Shown: piece by piece, positions 28,568-36,791 of the stretch
Layout of the letters: every line of letters begins with the position of its first letter
How positions within the stretch are numbered: the first letter of the stretch is position 1
Assembly: GCF_000262345.1 (NCBI RefSeq)
Contig: NZ_AJTQ01000334.1
Coordinates: forward strand, 1-41,472
From: Streptomyces xiaopingdaonensis
GTDB lineage: Bacteria; Actinomycetota; Actinomycetes; Streptomycetales; Streptomycetaceae
Length of the DNA stretch: 41,472 nucleotides
Direction of reading: 5' to 3'
Translations under genes and position numbers: made by a program
The notes under the pieces: generated by a model
Database searches by the model: none
Seen by the model: the letters and a program-made list of their open reading frames with translations, nothing else
What the model was told of the DNA's origin: nothing

Positions 28568-29100
28568 GGGAGGTACCTCCGTCCGCCCCGGACGCTCGCC
28601 AGGGCTGCGGCGTACGCACCGTAGAGGTCGGCGGAGTCGGTGAGCCCGCCGAGGTCGCGGGGCGGGACGATCCACGACCTCGCATGGCAGGTGTGCGGCG
28701 CGATCACGCTCGGGTGCGGCACCTCGAGGGTTTCCCCGGCGCCGATCACGGCCGCGTCCGGGAGGTCGAAAACGGTGGCCGTGCCGGTCGGCACCAGGAC
28801 GTCGACGCCGTACCGGGTGTGCAGCACCGGGCCCAACACGGTGCGCAGACACTGGAGTTGCCGCACCGTCTCCCAGCCTTCGGTCCTCGGAAGGCGCACG
28901 ACGTCCCAGCCGACGCCGACCGGCAGTTCGGCCAGTCGGCCGTCCTCCCAGGCTGTCAGGGAGTCACGTACACCTACCTGACACGCTCGAACCCAATTGA
29001 TCGGCAAAAAGACTTCATGTGTGGAGGCGTCGGAGAGGCGTGCCCGCCGAACGTGCTCGTCCGTCGTCCGAGTGTGCTTTTGGGGGTGCTCAGGAGTCAT
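28564..29100 (-). CDS. Unknown protein, possibly of a streptomycete Prim-Pol-like small family
   Basis: A 178-residue protein in the middle of the operon, overlapping the first gene by eleven bases and the third by four. The pattern 'WDVVRLPRTEGWETVRQL', then 'LGPVLHTRYGVDVLVPTGTA' and 'CHARSWIVPP' recalls small streptomycete proteins that databases often label bifunctional DNA primase/polymerase domain proteins. The catalytic acidic residues of a primase are not evident, so I would not infer that activity. The N-terminus ('PEHPQKHTRTTDEHVRRA') is polar. ATG 29100 is the only reasonable start. The role is unknown; resemblance is from memory and low certainty. Confidence 0.62.
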   Translation of the reverse strand: MTPEHPQKHTRTTDEHVRRARLSDASTHEVFLPINWVRACQVGVRDSLTAWEDGRLAELPVGVGWDVVRLPRTEGWETVRQLQCLRTVLGPVLHTRYGVDVLVPTGTATVFDLPDAAVIGAGETLEVPHPSVIAPHTCHARSWIVPPRDLGGLTDSADLYGAYAAALASVRGGRRYLP

Positions 29101-29365
29101 GCCACTTTGCCCTGTTCGTACTCGCGCCGGTCGATGAGTTCGCGTGCGCGAGAGGTATCCCGAGCTCGTCGTGGAGTTCCGCCGCTTCCGCGATCGTCAT
29201 CGCGGGCGCGCGGACTCCGATCGACACCCCGCCGGCCTGAAGTTCGAGCGGCAGCGCAAGCCGACCCGCTGCGGTACGCCGTAAGGCACCTTCCCGATGC
29301 AGCCGAAGTCCCCGTGCCGGGTTGGCTGTCGCGGCGCGAACGCTTCGTCGCTGATGTCCCGTCAT
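29090..29365 (-). CDS. Small unknown protein, first gene of the three-gene operon
   Basis: A 91-residue protein with a basic N-terminal third and a conserved-looking core ('GRLALPLELQAGGVSIGVRAP', then 'MTIAEAAELHDELGIPLA'). The core pattern (a beta pair followed by an amphipathic helix) resembles small streptomycete proteins of unknown function. Its stop lies inside the next gene, eleven bases after that gene's ATG, which is strong evidence for real coding. The start ATG 29365 lacks a ribosome binding site, but TACTGT ends six bases upstream on the minus strand, so a leaderless transcript is possible. No function can be assigned. Confidence 0.6.
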   Translation of the reverse strand: MTGHQRRSVRAATANPARGLRLHREGALRRTAAGRLALPLELQAGGVSIGVRAPAMTIAEAAELHDELGIPLAHANSSTGASTNRAKWHDS

Positions 29366-29458
29366 GTGAGGACAGTAGAGCGCAAGGCGAAAGGCGACCC
29401 GGAACCGTCTTCCGGGCCGCCTCCGGCTCCGGGTACCGCGATCGAGCGGCGCCCCTAC

Positions 29459-30691
29459 CTATCCGAGCACGCCGACGTGTTCGGCGAGCCCGTGCACCTC
29501 CTTCCGGGTCTGCGGACGCGGGCGCTTCAACAAGCCCTGCACCGCCTCCCGTACGAGGGGGAAGTACCGGATCTCCTCGGGCGACGCCTCCATGATCTGG
29601 CGCAGCACGTGCAGCGTGCCGAAATCGTCCCCGGTCAGCCTGTGCGCATGCATCACCTCTACGAGGTACCGGGTGGTCCTCTCCAAGGGGAGCACGCCGC
29701 CGGGTTCGGGTACCTCCACGTCGTCGGCGAGGCGCAGCGCCTCGTGTGCGTCGCCCTCCTCAGCCGCGAGGTGGACGCCGTGCATCCGGACGTTGGTGGG
29801 GCCGAACGAAGTGTGGAAGTCGTTGCGGTCCGTGCCCAGTCGGCGGGCGATCTCCCGTGCCCGCGCGAGCAGGTCCCATGCGGTCGGGGCCTTGCTGTGC
29901 CGGACGGCGGCGATGACGCCCGCGAGGTGGAGAGCACCGTAAGCGCTCAGGTGCTCGGGGGTTGCGTCCTCGTCCGGGCGGCAGTGGTCGATGGTCCGGC
30001 GCGCGAGTTCCAGCGAGTCGCCGACCTCGCCGCTCGACGTGAGGACGCCGCACACGTTCCACGCGGCAGCGGCGATCAGTACCGGGTCCTCCGTCTCGTC
30101 GGCGATCTGCATCGCGCGGTCGGCAGCCCTCAGCGACAGCGTGCGCTCACCGACACGGCGCAGGAACACCTGGTGGAGATGGAGGAGCGAGACGAGCGCC
30201 CGCATCGCCGTGCGTTCGCCGTCGCCGCTCGCCTGCCGCAGCGTCGCGTACGACTCCGCGAGGAGCCCGGGCAGCATCGCCCCGACCGGACCGTAGCGTT
30301 CCGTGCGGGTCTCGTAGACGCCCCACGCCTCGGTGACGCGTTCATCGAGTTCGCGGGGTGCCAGGGGTTCGCCGGGCAGGCCCGAACCGAGCGCCGAAGG
30401 CGGGGCGTTGAGCGCACGGCGGATCGCCGGGACCGAGTCGTGTTCGGGGCCGCCGGCGAGACTGAGGTCGACCGAAGGGCCGACGAGGTCGGCGATGTTG
30501 TCGATGTCGAGTTCGCGCGCGATCCTGATGAGCATCGAGAGCGAGTCGATGGCGATGACGTTGCGCTCGACCTTGCTCAGCCAGTCCTCCGACCGGCCGA
30601 CGAGCCCCGCGACCGACGCCTGCGTGCGCCCGGCCTTGGTGCGGTAGTACCTGATCCGCTCCCCGGTCGTCATGGCAGTTGGATTGATCAT
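29459..30691 (-). CDS. XRE-family regulator with a TPR-like C-terminal region
   Basis: A 410-residue regulator. The helix-turn-helix is at about residues 8-65 ('RIRYYRTKAGRTQASVAGLV', then 'SEDWLSKVERN'). The rest is alpha-helical with tetratricopeptide-like repeats ('AAAWNVCGVLTSSGEVGDSLELA', 'LHLAGVIAAVRHSK', 'AAEEGDAHEALRLAD'), a pattern that binds peptides or small ligands in Rgg/PlcR-like and streptomycete regulators. AAGGGG lies six bases before ATG 30691. It is divergent from the flavoprotein gene and ends 93 bases before the three-gene operon on the same strand. Both arrangements suggest local control. XRE-flavoprotein pairs recur in streptomycetes. The signal is unknown. Confidence 0.88.
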   Translation of the reverse strand: MINPTAMTTGERIRYYRTKAGRTQASVAGLVGRSEDWLSKVERNVIAIDSLSMLIRIARELDIDNIADLVGPSVDLSLAGGPEHDSVPAIRRALNAPPSALGSGLPGEPLAPRELDERVTEAWGVYETRTERYGPVGAMLPGLLAESYATLRQASGDGERTAMRALVSLLHLHQVFLRRVGERTLSLRAADRAMQIADETEDPVLIAAAAWNVCGVLTSSGEVGDSLELARRTIDHCRPDEDATPEHLSAYGALHLAGVIAAVRHSKAPTAWDLLARAREIARRLGTDRNDFHTSFGPTNVRMHGVHLAAEEGDAHEALRLADDVEVPEPGGVLPLERTTRYLVEVMHAHRLTGDDFGTLHVLRQIMEASPEEIRYFPLVREAVQGLLKRPRPQTRKEVHGLAEHVGVLG

Positions 30692-30860
30692 CGCATCCCC
30701 TTGATGGGTGAAAGCACTCAACGCCCAGGGTAGGACGGGTGGTTGCCGCTCAGGTCGTGTCGCCGCACGAGGTGTTGCTCCCGGAAAGCACCGACGGGCG
30801 GGGGCAGCAGACCGGCCTGTGCCCCTTGCCCCCACCGCCCGAACCCTGTGGACTCCCCCC

Positions 30861-31412
30861 ATGCCGCCCTCGGTCCTGTACCTGATCGCCTGTGCCGCCG
30901 CCCCCGCGCAGTACGTCGACGTCGGTGTACGTTGCGCCCAGGAAGCCGGTTGGGACGTGTGCCTCGTCCTGACGCCCTCCGCCGCGCGCTGGTGGGAGCA
31001 ACGCCACGAGGAGTTGGCGGAGTTGACCGGGCACCCTGTGCGATCGCAGTACAAACTGCCGTGGGAGTCCGACGTGCTGCCCTCGGCGGACGCCATGGTC
31101 GTCGCACCGCTCTCGTGCACCAGCCTCAACAAGTGGGCCGCCGGTATCGCCGACACCCTGGCGATCGGGCTCGTATCCGAAGGGGTGCACATGCGGGTTC
31201 CGACCGCTGCCCTGCCGTACTTCAACCGGGCACAAGCCGCTCAGCCGGCGGTGGGCAGGAGCGTCGACGTGTTGCGGGCGCAAGGTGTCAACGTGCTGTA
31301 CGGGGAAGGCGGTTGCGCATCGCACGCGCCGAGGCAGGGAAGCGCGGATGCCTTTCCTTGGGAAGCGGCACTCGCGGCGCTTCCGCCGGCGACGCGTCCG
31401 CACGGAAAGTGA
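30861..31412 (+). CDS. Flavoprotein (PF02441 type, Dfp/UbiX-like fold)
   Basis: A 183-residue member of the flavoprotein family that includes phosphopantothenoylcysteine decarboxylase, EpiD and UbiX. 'LYLIACAAAPAQYVDVGVRC' forms the first strand and FMN phosphate loop. 'ADAMVVAPLSCTSLNKWAAGIADTLA' matches the family core, where Asn-Lys-hydrophobic-Gly-Asp is diagnostic. It is shorter than Dfp and lacks the synthetase half, so it is not the coenzyme A enzyme. A role in a decarboxylation of a small molecule or peptide is possible. ATG 30861 has no ribosome binding site and may be read leaderless. It is paired divergently with the XRE/TPR regulator. A hairpin follows it. Confidence 0.82.
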   Translation: MPPSVLYLIACAAAPAQYVDVGVRCAQEAGWDVCLVLTPSAARWWEQRHEELAELTGHPVRSQYKLPWESDVLPSADAMVVAPLSCTSLNKWAAGIADTLAIGLVSEGVHMRVPTAALPYFNRAQAAQPAVGRSVDVLRAQGVNVLYGEGGCASHAPRQGSADAFPWEAALAALPPATRPHGK

Positions 31413-31430
31413 CCGGGGACCGTGCGGAGT

Positions 31431-31454
31431 GCGGGCGACAGCCGGGACGCCCGC
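31431..31454. terminator. Hairpin between converging flavoprotein and dps genes
   Basis: GCGGGCG and CGCCCGC are perfect seven-base arms around a ten-base loop, lying 18 bases beyond the flavoprotein stop and 25 beyond the dps stop on the other strand. It probably ends both transcripts. Confidence 0.65.
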
Positions 31455-31479
31455 TCCTCGCCCGTACGCGAGAGGCCCC

Positions 31480-31956
31480 TCAGCCCTGATTGGCCGCCTG
31501 GAACATCCAGTGGTGCTTCTCCAACTCGCCGATGAGGGAGATGAACACGTCCTCCGTGACCGGGTCGACGGGCCCCACCTCGCGCATCCGGCCGCGGGCA
31601 CCGGAGACGCACTCGGTGAGGGCCGTGACCATCGCCTGCACGGCGTCGGAGTCGGCGAGCCAGCCCTCGGGGACGGTGCGGATGCCGCTGCCGATGGCGA
31701 CCGTCTTGGAGCGGCCGTCGGGCGAGACGCCGAGGGCCGCCGCGCGTTCGGCGACGGTATCCGAGTACTCGCGGGCCGTCTCGACGACCTCGTCGAGCTG
31801 GAGGTGGACGGAGCGGAACCGCGGTCCCGTCACGTTCCAGTGGATCTGCTTGGCCACGAGCGAGAGGTCGACGAGGTCGGTCAACTCGGCCTGGAGCGCC
31901 TCCCCCACGACCTTCAGCTCGTCGGCGGGGAGCGTGCTCTCGACGGGGTACGCCAC
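31480..31956 (-). CDS. dps: Dps-family ferritin-like DNA protection protein
   Basis: A 158-residue Dps protein, a dodecameric shell that oxidises and stores iron with hydrogen peroxide and guards DNA in starvation or stress. 'AKQIHWNVTGPRFRSVHLQLDEVVE' carries the family ferroxidase residues: His in KQIHWN, second His, and the Asp-Glu in LDEVVE, which are shared between two subunits. No long lysine-rich tails are present, so DNA binding may be weak. GTG 31956 is preferred because AGAGGA lies upstream; the sequence after it starts the family N-terminus. Streptomycetes carry several Dps paralogues; I cannot say which one this is. Stress control is likely but no site is obvious. Confidence 0.93.
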   Translation of the reverse strand: MAYPVESTLPADELKVVGEALQAELTDLVDLSLVAKQIHWNVTGPRFRSVHLQLDEVVETAREYSDTVAERAAALGVSPDGRSKTVAIGSGIRTVPEGWLADSDAVQAMVTALTECVSGARGRMREVGPVDPVTEDVFISLIGELEKHHWMFQAANQG

Positions 31957-32076
31957 TCCGGATCATCCTCTCCGGCTGCGGGTCCGAGGCACCGGGGCGC
32001 CCGGCACCTGCTGCGTCACCCCTCCCACGCTACACGCGGCGGGACCCGGCGGCCCGTCGGCGGCGGGCGGCCCCGC

Positions 32077-32904
32077 TCACCTGCGGCGCAGCGTGCGTGC
32101 CAGTTGCCGCGACTGCGCGACGAGCCGGTCCTTGGAGTCCCAGACCTCCGCGTCCTCCTCCAGGTAACCGCCCGCGAGATTGCGGCTGCTGAGAGCGATC
32201 CGTACGGGCCCGGGGGCGGGCATCGCACGTACGTGGACGGTGAGTTCGACGGTCGGCACCCAGCCCTGTACGCCGTAGTCGAAGGCGGTGGGCGGCAGCG
32301 CGTCGACGGCCATCAGCAGCGAGAGCGGGTCGTGGTCGCGGCCGTCGGCGAGGCCGAGCCAACCGCGGATCTCGCCGCGGCCGCTGGGTTCGCCGAGGGC
32401 CCAACCGCAAGTGTGCGGGTCGAGGCGGAGATCGAGGCGGTTGCCCATCTCCGGCTTGAACTCCTCGGGGCTGTCGGCCGCCGAGAAGCACTCCGCCTGC
32501 TGCGGGATCGGGGGCGGTTCGGCCGTCGTCCCCACCTCGTCGGTGAGCGCGTCGAGGTCGCCGTAGGTGGCGAGGACGCGTATCCGCTCGGTCTCGCGGC
32601 CCTCGTCGTCGGTCTGGAAGACGCCGGCGGACGCGGTCGAGGTGGTGTTGCCCGTGCGCGCCACGTCGGTGCGGATGCGCGCGGGGCCCGGGAGGGTCGC
32701 CGTGAGGTAGTGCGCGGTGACGGTGAACGGGTCCGGGTGCGGGAGGCTCTCGGCGAGGGCACGGCCGGCGACGGCGAGGACGTAGCCGCCGTTGAGTGCG
32801 TGGCCGATGCTCCAGCCCGCCGAGAGATCCACGTCGTGGACGCCGGGACCGCCGCGGGTGACGGCGGTGTCCCGGTCGAACTCGTGGAGTGCGGTTTCTG
32901 CCAT
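32077..32904 (-). CDS. Acyl-CoA thioesterase-like protein (double hotdog)
   Basis: A 275-residue protein of the TesB/4HBT_3-type double-hotdog thioesterase family. The first hotdog includes 'DLSAGWSIGHALNGGYVLAVAGRALAE' and 'DPFTVTAHYLTATLPGPARI'. The second includes 'LADGRDHDPLSLLMAVDALPPTAF' and 'WVPTVELTVHVRAMPAPGPVRI'. The expected role is hydrolysis of an acyl-CoA. Family members vary greatly, and the catalytic Asp/Gln/Thr set of E. coli TesB is not clearly conserved, so activity should be treated as tentative. ATG 32904: TAGGGT ends six bases upstream on the minus strand and may give a leaderless mRNA. It diverges from the aldehyde dehydrogenase-like gene across about 250 bases. Confidence 0.85.
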   Translation of the reverse strand: MAETALHEFDRDTAVTRGGPGVHDVDLSAGWSIGHALNGGYVLAVAGRALAESLPHPDPFTVTAHYLTATLPGPARIRTDVARTGNTTSTASAGVFQTDDEGRETERIRVLATYGDLDALTDEVGTTAEPPPIPQQAECFSAADSPEEFKPEMGNRLDLRLDPHTCGWALGEPSGRGEIRGWLGLADGRDHDPLSLLMAVDALPPTAFDYGVQGWVPTVELTVHVRAMPAPGPVRIALSSRNLAGGYLEEDAEVWDSKDRLVAQSRQLARTLRRR

Positions 32905-33153
32905 GACGAAACCCTACCCGCCAGTAGCCGACGCACGCGCAGCCCCCGGTGCTCCCCCACTGCACGCCGGGGCGCACTGTCAGACCACCGTGGGAACGAC
33001 GTGCGCCCCTATGTGCTCCGTGCGCCACGCCGCGTCGCAACCGCTCCCGCTGCGAACGGTCAACACGCCCCTCCCGTACGTAACATGGGGCCGCGGCCCT
33101 CGGCCCGTGCCGGGCACGGGACCGCGAGGGAAGCGCGCGAGAGGGGATCTGCC

Positions 33154-34650
33154 ATGCCCGCTGCCTCCACCGACCCCCGGGCGCGGGACCGCACGCCGCC
33201 GGGCGGAGCGGTCGCGCACGCGCCGGGTCGACTCGCCGGCGGATTCCCGGAGTTGGCCCTCCAGTGCATCGACGGCGAGTGGCGGCCGGGCAGCGGCTCC
33301 TGGGACCTCCTCGACTTCGACCCGTACACGGGCGAGCGCCTCGCCTCCGTCACCGTCGCCACCTCCCGCGAGGTCGACGCCGCCTACCGCGCCGCGGCCC
33401 GCGCCCAGCGCGAGTGGGCGCGGACCGCTCACCCGGCGCGCGCTCGCGTCTTCACACGCGCGGCTGACCTCCTCCTGCAGGAGCGCGGGCAACTCACCGA
33501 CCTCGTCGTCTCCGAGTCGGGCAGCACGGCGACCGAGGCCGACGAGCAGTTCACGGCCGCCCGCGAACTCCTCCTGCACGCGGCCCGGTTGACCGCGCGC
33601 CCGGAGCGCCGCGCCCTGCCGCCCGAGTCGGAAGGCGCGGCGCACGCCCTCCACCGGAGGCCGGTCGGCGTCGTCGGCGCGATCACCCCGTCCGACCTCC
33701 CGCTGACGGCCGCCGTGCGCACGGCGGGCTGCGCGCTGGCGCTCGGCAACGCCGTGGTGCTCAAGCCGCACCAGAGCACCCCGGTCGCGGGCGGCACCCT
33801 CCTCGCGGCGCTCCTGGAGGCGGCAGGGCTTCCGCCCGGGCTGCTCAACGTCGTGCTCACGGACGTCGCGGAGATCGGCGACGCGCTGCTGGAGCATCCG
33901 GTGCCCCGGGCCGTCGCGTTCGCGGGTTCCGCCGCCGCGGGCCGGCGCATCGCCTCGGTCGCGGCCGCGCACCTCAAGCGCACGGTGCTCCAACTCCGGT
34001 GCAACGGCGCCTTCTTCGTCCTCGACGACGCCGACGTCGCCCTCGCCGTCGAGGACGCGGTGCGGGACCGCTTCCTCCACCGCGGTACGGCGGCAGCCCG
34101 GGTCCTCGTCCACCGGTCGGTCGAGCGTGCGTTCACGGCCAAGCTCGTCGCCCGTGTGCACGACCTGCGCGTGGGCGATCCGCACGACCCGCACACCGAC
34201 CTCGGCCCCCTCGTCGACACCTCGCAAGCAGAGGCGGTCCCCGCCTTCACGGGACAGGCCGTCGACGCCGGAGCCGTCCCGCTCCTGCGCGGGCGCGCCT
34301 CGGGCTGCCTCGTCCACCCCACGGTGCTCACCTCGCTGCCGCCCGACTCGCCCGTCTTCCGCCGGGAGGTACCGCGCCCCGTGCTCCCGGTCCTCCCGTT
34401 CGACGACGAGGAGCAGACGGCCTCGCTCGTCGCCTCGACCCCCACCGGTTCCGTCGGCGCCGTCCACACCGCGGAACCGCACCGCGGCGAGCACCTCGCA
34501 CGGCTCCTCGGCACGGCGGAGTTCCACCTCAACGGACCGGGCCCGCAAGGGATCCGGCCCGCCTCGGAGGACGCGGAGACGGCGGCGGCGATGGTCCGCG
34601 GGTTCTCCGTCCAGCAGTGCGTCTCGGCGCGGGAGGGGTACGCGGGATAG
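33154..34650 (+). CDS. Aldehyde dehydrogenase homologue lacking catalytic residues
   Basis: A 498-residue protein with the full aldehyde dehydrogenase fold. The N-terminal NAD-binding half keeps 'VVLKPHQSTP' (Lys at about 204) and 'FAGSAAAGRRI' (256-266), and 'EVPRPVLPVLPFDDEEQ' keeps the late Glu (about 405). The two key active-site spots are changed. The general-base Glu in LELGG is Gln in 'VLQLRCNGAFF' (about 280). The catalytic Cys in GQxC is Ala in 'FLHRGTAAARV' (about 314). Late family motifs are also absent. It therefore is probably a pseudoenzyme, perhaps NAD-binding or regulatory. GAGAGGGG precedes ATG 33154, and TAACAT at 33081-33086 could be its -10 box. The stop is nine bases from that of the converging channel gene. 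Confidence 0.88.
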   Translation: MPAASTDPRARDRTPPGGAVAHAPGRLAGGFPELALQCIDGEWRPGSGSWDLLDFDPYTGERLASVTVATSREVDAAYRAAARAQREWARTAHPARARVFTRAADLLLQERGQLTDLVVSESGSTATEADEQFTAARELLLHAARLTARPERRALPPESEGAAHALHRRPVGVVGAITPSDLPLTAAVRTAGCALALGNAVVLKPHQSTPVAGGTLLAALLEAAGLPPGLLNVVLTDVAEIGDALLEHPVPRAVAFAGSAAAGRRIASVAAAHLKRTVLQLRCNGAFFVLDDADVALAVEDAVRDRFLHRGTAAARVLVHRSVERAFTAKLVARVHDLRVGDPHDPHTDLGPLVDTSQAEAVPAFTGQAVDAGAVPLLRGRASGCLVHPTVLTSLPPDSPVFRREVPRPVLPVLPFDDEEQTASLVASTPTGSVGAVHTAEPHRGEHLARLLGTAEFHLNGPGPQGIRPASEDAETAAAMVRGFSVQQCVSAREGYAG

Positions 34651-34659
34651 CACGCGGTT

Positions 34660-35304
34660 CTACGTCTTCCCCCTCCCCCGCCGCCAGGCGCGCGGTGCAC
34701 GCCAGTTGTAGTGGAGGGCGAGAAGCCGCAGGAGGAAGCCGAGGAGCGCGGCGAGGACCGTCGTGGCGGGTGTCAACGCGTCGCAGGCCAGGAGTACCGC
34801 GACGAGTCCGGCTCCGGCGAGCGCGGGGACGCCGTAGATCTCCCGGTCCCAACGGAGCAGCGAGGGGACCTCGTTGGCGAGGACGTCGCGGAGGACGCCG
34901 CCGCCCGCGGCCGTCGCGAGGCCGAGCGCCACGCAGGCCCCGAGTCCGAGCCCGTACTCGTGCGCCTTGAGGGTGCCCGTCACCGAGAAGAGGCCGAGCC
35001 CCGCCGCGTCGAAGACGCCGATCGCCTTGTTGATCCGCTCGATCTCGGGATGGAGGAAGAAGACGAGCAGCGCGGCGAGGAGCGGCGAGAGGTAGTAGCC
35101 GGGCTCGGTGAAGGCGGGCGGCGGCACGTCGCCGATCACCAGGTCGCGGAAGAGGCCGCCGCCGAGCCCCGTGATCTCGGCGAGGATCGCGATGCCGAAG
35201 GCGTCGAGGTCGCGCCGGACGGCGAGGAGCGCCCCGGAGACGGCGAAGACGAAGATCCCGGCGAGGTCGAGCCAGTGCGGGAGCGAGGGGAGGTAGAGGT
35301 CCAC
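34660..35304 (-). CDS. TRIC/UPF0126-type cation channel protein
   Basis: A 214-residue integral membrane protein of the trimeric intracellular cation channel family (UPF0126, YadS-like). Seven hydrophobic segments are visible. The internal repeat is shown by 'LGGGLFRDLVIGDVPP' (about 47-62) and 'AGGGVLRDVLANEVPS' (about 133-148), the glycine-rich motif of the pore helices. Bacterial members conduct K+ and other small cations or solutes. A stop lies two codons ahead of GTG 35304, so no earlier start is possible. No ribosome binding site is present, so the transcript may be leaderless. A terminator hairpin belonging to the transporter operon lies upstream. Confidence 0.92.
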   Translation of the reverse strand: MDLYLPSLPHWLDLAGIFVFAVSGALLAVRRDLDAFGIAILAEITGLGGGLFRDLVIGDVPPPAFTEPGYYLSPLLAALLVFFLHPEIERINKAIGVFDAAGLGLFSVTGTLKAHEYGLGLGACVALGLATAAGGGVLRDVLANEVPSLLRWDREIYGVPALAGAGLVAVLLACDALTPATTVLAALLGFLLRLLALHYNWRAPRAWRRGRGKT

Positions 35305-35362
35305 GCGGCATGTCTACCGGGCGGCGCCGCATGCCGCTGCGGCGGCCGTCCCCGAGTACGAG

Positions 35363-35395
35363 GCCGGGTGCCCGACACGGGGTCGGGCACCCGGC
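35363..35395 (-). terminator. Strong hairpin terminator after the transporter operon
   Basis: Perfect fourteen-base arms GCCGGGTGCCCGAC and GTCGGGCACCCGGC with a five-base loop lie 52 bases past the last transporter gene's stop. It is the most stable simple hairpin in this window and probably ends the operon before the channel gene. Confidence 0.85.
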
Positions 35396-35446
35396 TGCCC
35401 CTGGCCCACGCCTCCTACACCCAGGACGGGAGCCGGGGCCAGCGGT

Positions 35447-36640
35447 TCACTTCTCCGGCGAGGAAGCCCCTTCGGAGCCGCCGTCCGCATCGCCGGGCTC
35501 GGTCGAACCGTCGTCCTCCGCTGCGGAGTTCGCCGTCTCGATCCGCTCCCCGCCGGACGCGGGCGCCTCCTTGAGGAGCGGCTCCGGTCGGAGGTCCTCG
35601 TGGTTCTCCGGGTGGTGGCAGGCGATCTCGTGGCCGGTGCGCAGAGAGAGGAGCGGAGGCTCCTCCACGGTGCAGACCTGCGTCGCCTTCCAGCACCGGG
35701 TGTGGAACCGGCAGCCGGTGGGCGGATCCATCGGCGACGGGACGTCGCCCTGGAGCAGGATGCGGTCGCGTCCGCCGCCGTCGGCCTTGCGGCGCGGGTC
35801 GGGCACGGGGACGGCGGAGAGCAGCGCCCGGGTGTACGGGTGCATCGGCGACTCGTAGAGCGACTTGCGGTCGGTCAACTCCACGATCTTTCCCAGGTAC
35901 ATGACGGCGATCCGGTCGGAGACGTGCCGGATCACGGAGAGGTCGTGGGCGATGATCACGTAGGTGAGGCCGAGCTCCTCCTGGAGGTCGTCGAGGAGGT
36001 TGACGACCTGGGCCTGGATGGAGACGTCGAGCGCGGAGACGGGCTCGTCGGCGACCACCAGCTTCGGGTTGAGCGCGAGCGCTCGGGCGATGCCGATGCG
36101 CTGGCGCTGGCCGCCGGAGAACTCGTGCGGATACCGGTTGTAGTGCTCCGGGTTGAGCCCGACGACGCCGAGGAGCCGCTGCACCTCCTTCTTCACCCCG
36201 CCCTCGGGCTTCACGCCCTGGAGGCGGAACGGCGCACTGACGATGGAGCCGACGGTGTGCCGCGGGTTGAGCGAGGAGTACGGGTCCTGGAAGATCATCT
36301 GGACGTCGCGCCGGAGCGGACGCATCCCGCTGACGCCCAGGTGCGTGATGTCGGTGCCCTTGAACTCGACGGTGCCCTCCGTCGGTTCGAGGAGCCGCGT
36401 GATCAACCGGCCCATCGTGGACTTGCCGCAGCCCGACTCCCCGACGACGCCGAGGGTCTCCCCCGAGCGCACCTCGAAGTCGAGCCCGTCCACGGCCTTC
36501 ACCGCGCCCACCTGCCGCTTGAACAGGCCCTTGGTGACGGGGAAGTGCTTCTTCAGACCGCTGACCTTGAGCAGCGTCTCGCCCGGCCCCGCCTCGGGCG
36601 CGACCTCGGCGGTGCCCGAAGCCTGCTGGGGGATCGTCAT
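35447..36640 (-). CDS. Peptide ABC transporter ATP-binding protein (OppF/DppF type)
   Basis: A 397-residue ATPase of a peptide importer. Walker A is 'GESGCGKST' (67-75), the ABC signature 'FSGGQRQR', Walker B 'LVVADEPVSALD', and the switch His lies in 'IIAHDLSVI'. The C-terminal oligopeptide/dipeptide transporter extension contains the Cys-rich 'CRFHTRCWKATQVC', which binds an iron-sulfur cluster in some homologues. A long acidic, Ser/Glu-rich tail of about 60 residues is unusual in length. The start is ATG 36640, 151 bases after the preceding ATPase gene, a gap that holds a small hairpin (36689-36703). It pairs with the upstream ATPase as the two-subunit motor. Confidence 0.95.
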   Translation of the reverse strand: MTIPQQASGTAEVAPEAGPGETLLKVSGLKKHFPVTKGLFKRQVGAVKAVDGLDFEVRSGETLGVVGESGCGKSTMGRLITRLLEPTEGTVEFKGTDITHLGVSGMRPLRRDVQMIFQDPYSSLNPRHTVGSIVSAPFRLQGVKPEGGVKKEVQRLLGVVGLNPEHYNRYPHEFSGGQRQRIGIARALALNPKLVVADEPVSALDVSIQAQVVNLLDDLQEELGLTYVIIAHDLSVIRHVSDRIAVMYLGKIVELTDRKSLYESPMHPYTRALLSAVPVPDPRRKADGGGRDRILLQGDVPSPMDPPTGCRFHTRCWKATQVCTVEEPPLLSLRTGHEIACHHPENHEDLRPEPLLKEAPASGGERIETANSAAEDDGSTEPGDADGGSEGASSPEK

Positions 36641-36791
36641 CGGCTAGTCCTCACTCGCAGCTCTGGCTGGTCCGACTCGGGGCGCCCGCGGCGGGTTCCG
36701 CCGGCCGAGGGGTACCGCGCCGCTGCCGTCCTCGGTGCGTCCGTCGTTCTCTTCTGGGCCTTCGGCGCGGCGGCCGTGCGCCGGACGCCGG

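Noticed and set aside
29297..30733. Long plus-strand frame opposite the XRE regulator
   Set aside because: Antisense shadow; the minus-strand protein has a clear helix-turn-helix and ribosome binding site.
23400..31480. Integrative element or biosynthetic cluster
   Set aside because: No integrase, excisionase, replication protein, att repeats, PKS, NRPS or other core biosynthetic genes are visible; it is only an accessory stretch by gene content.
31285..33153. Long plus-strand frame running into the aldehyde dehydrogenase homologue
   Set aside because: It is antisense to dps and the thioesterase gene and only becomes protein-like at 33154, where a ribosome binding site precedes ATG.
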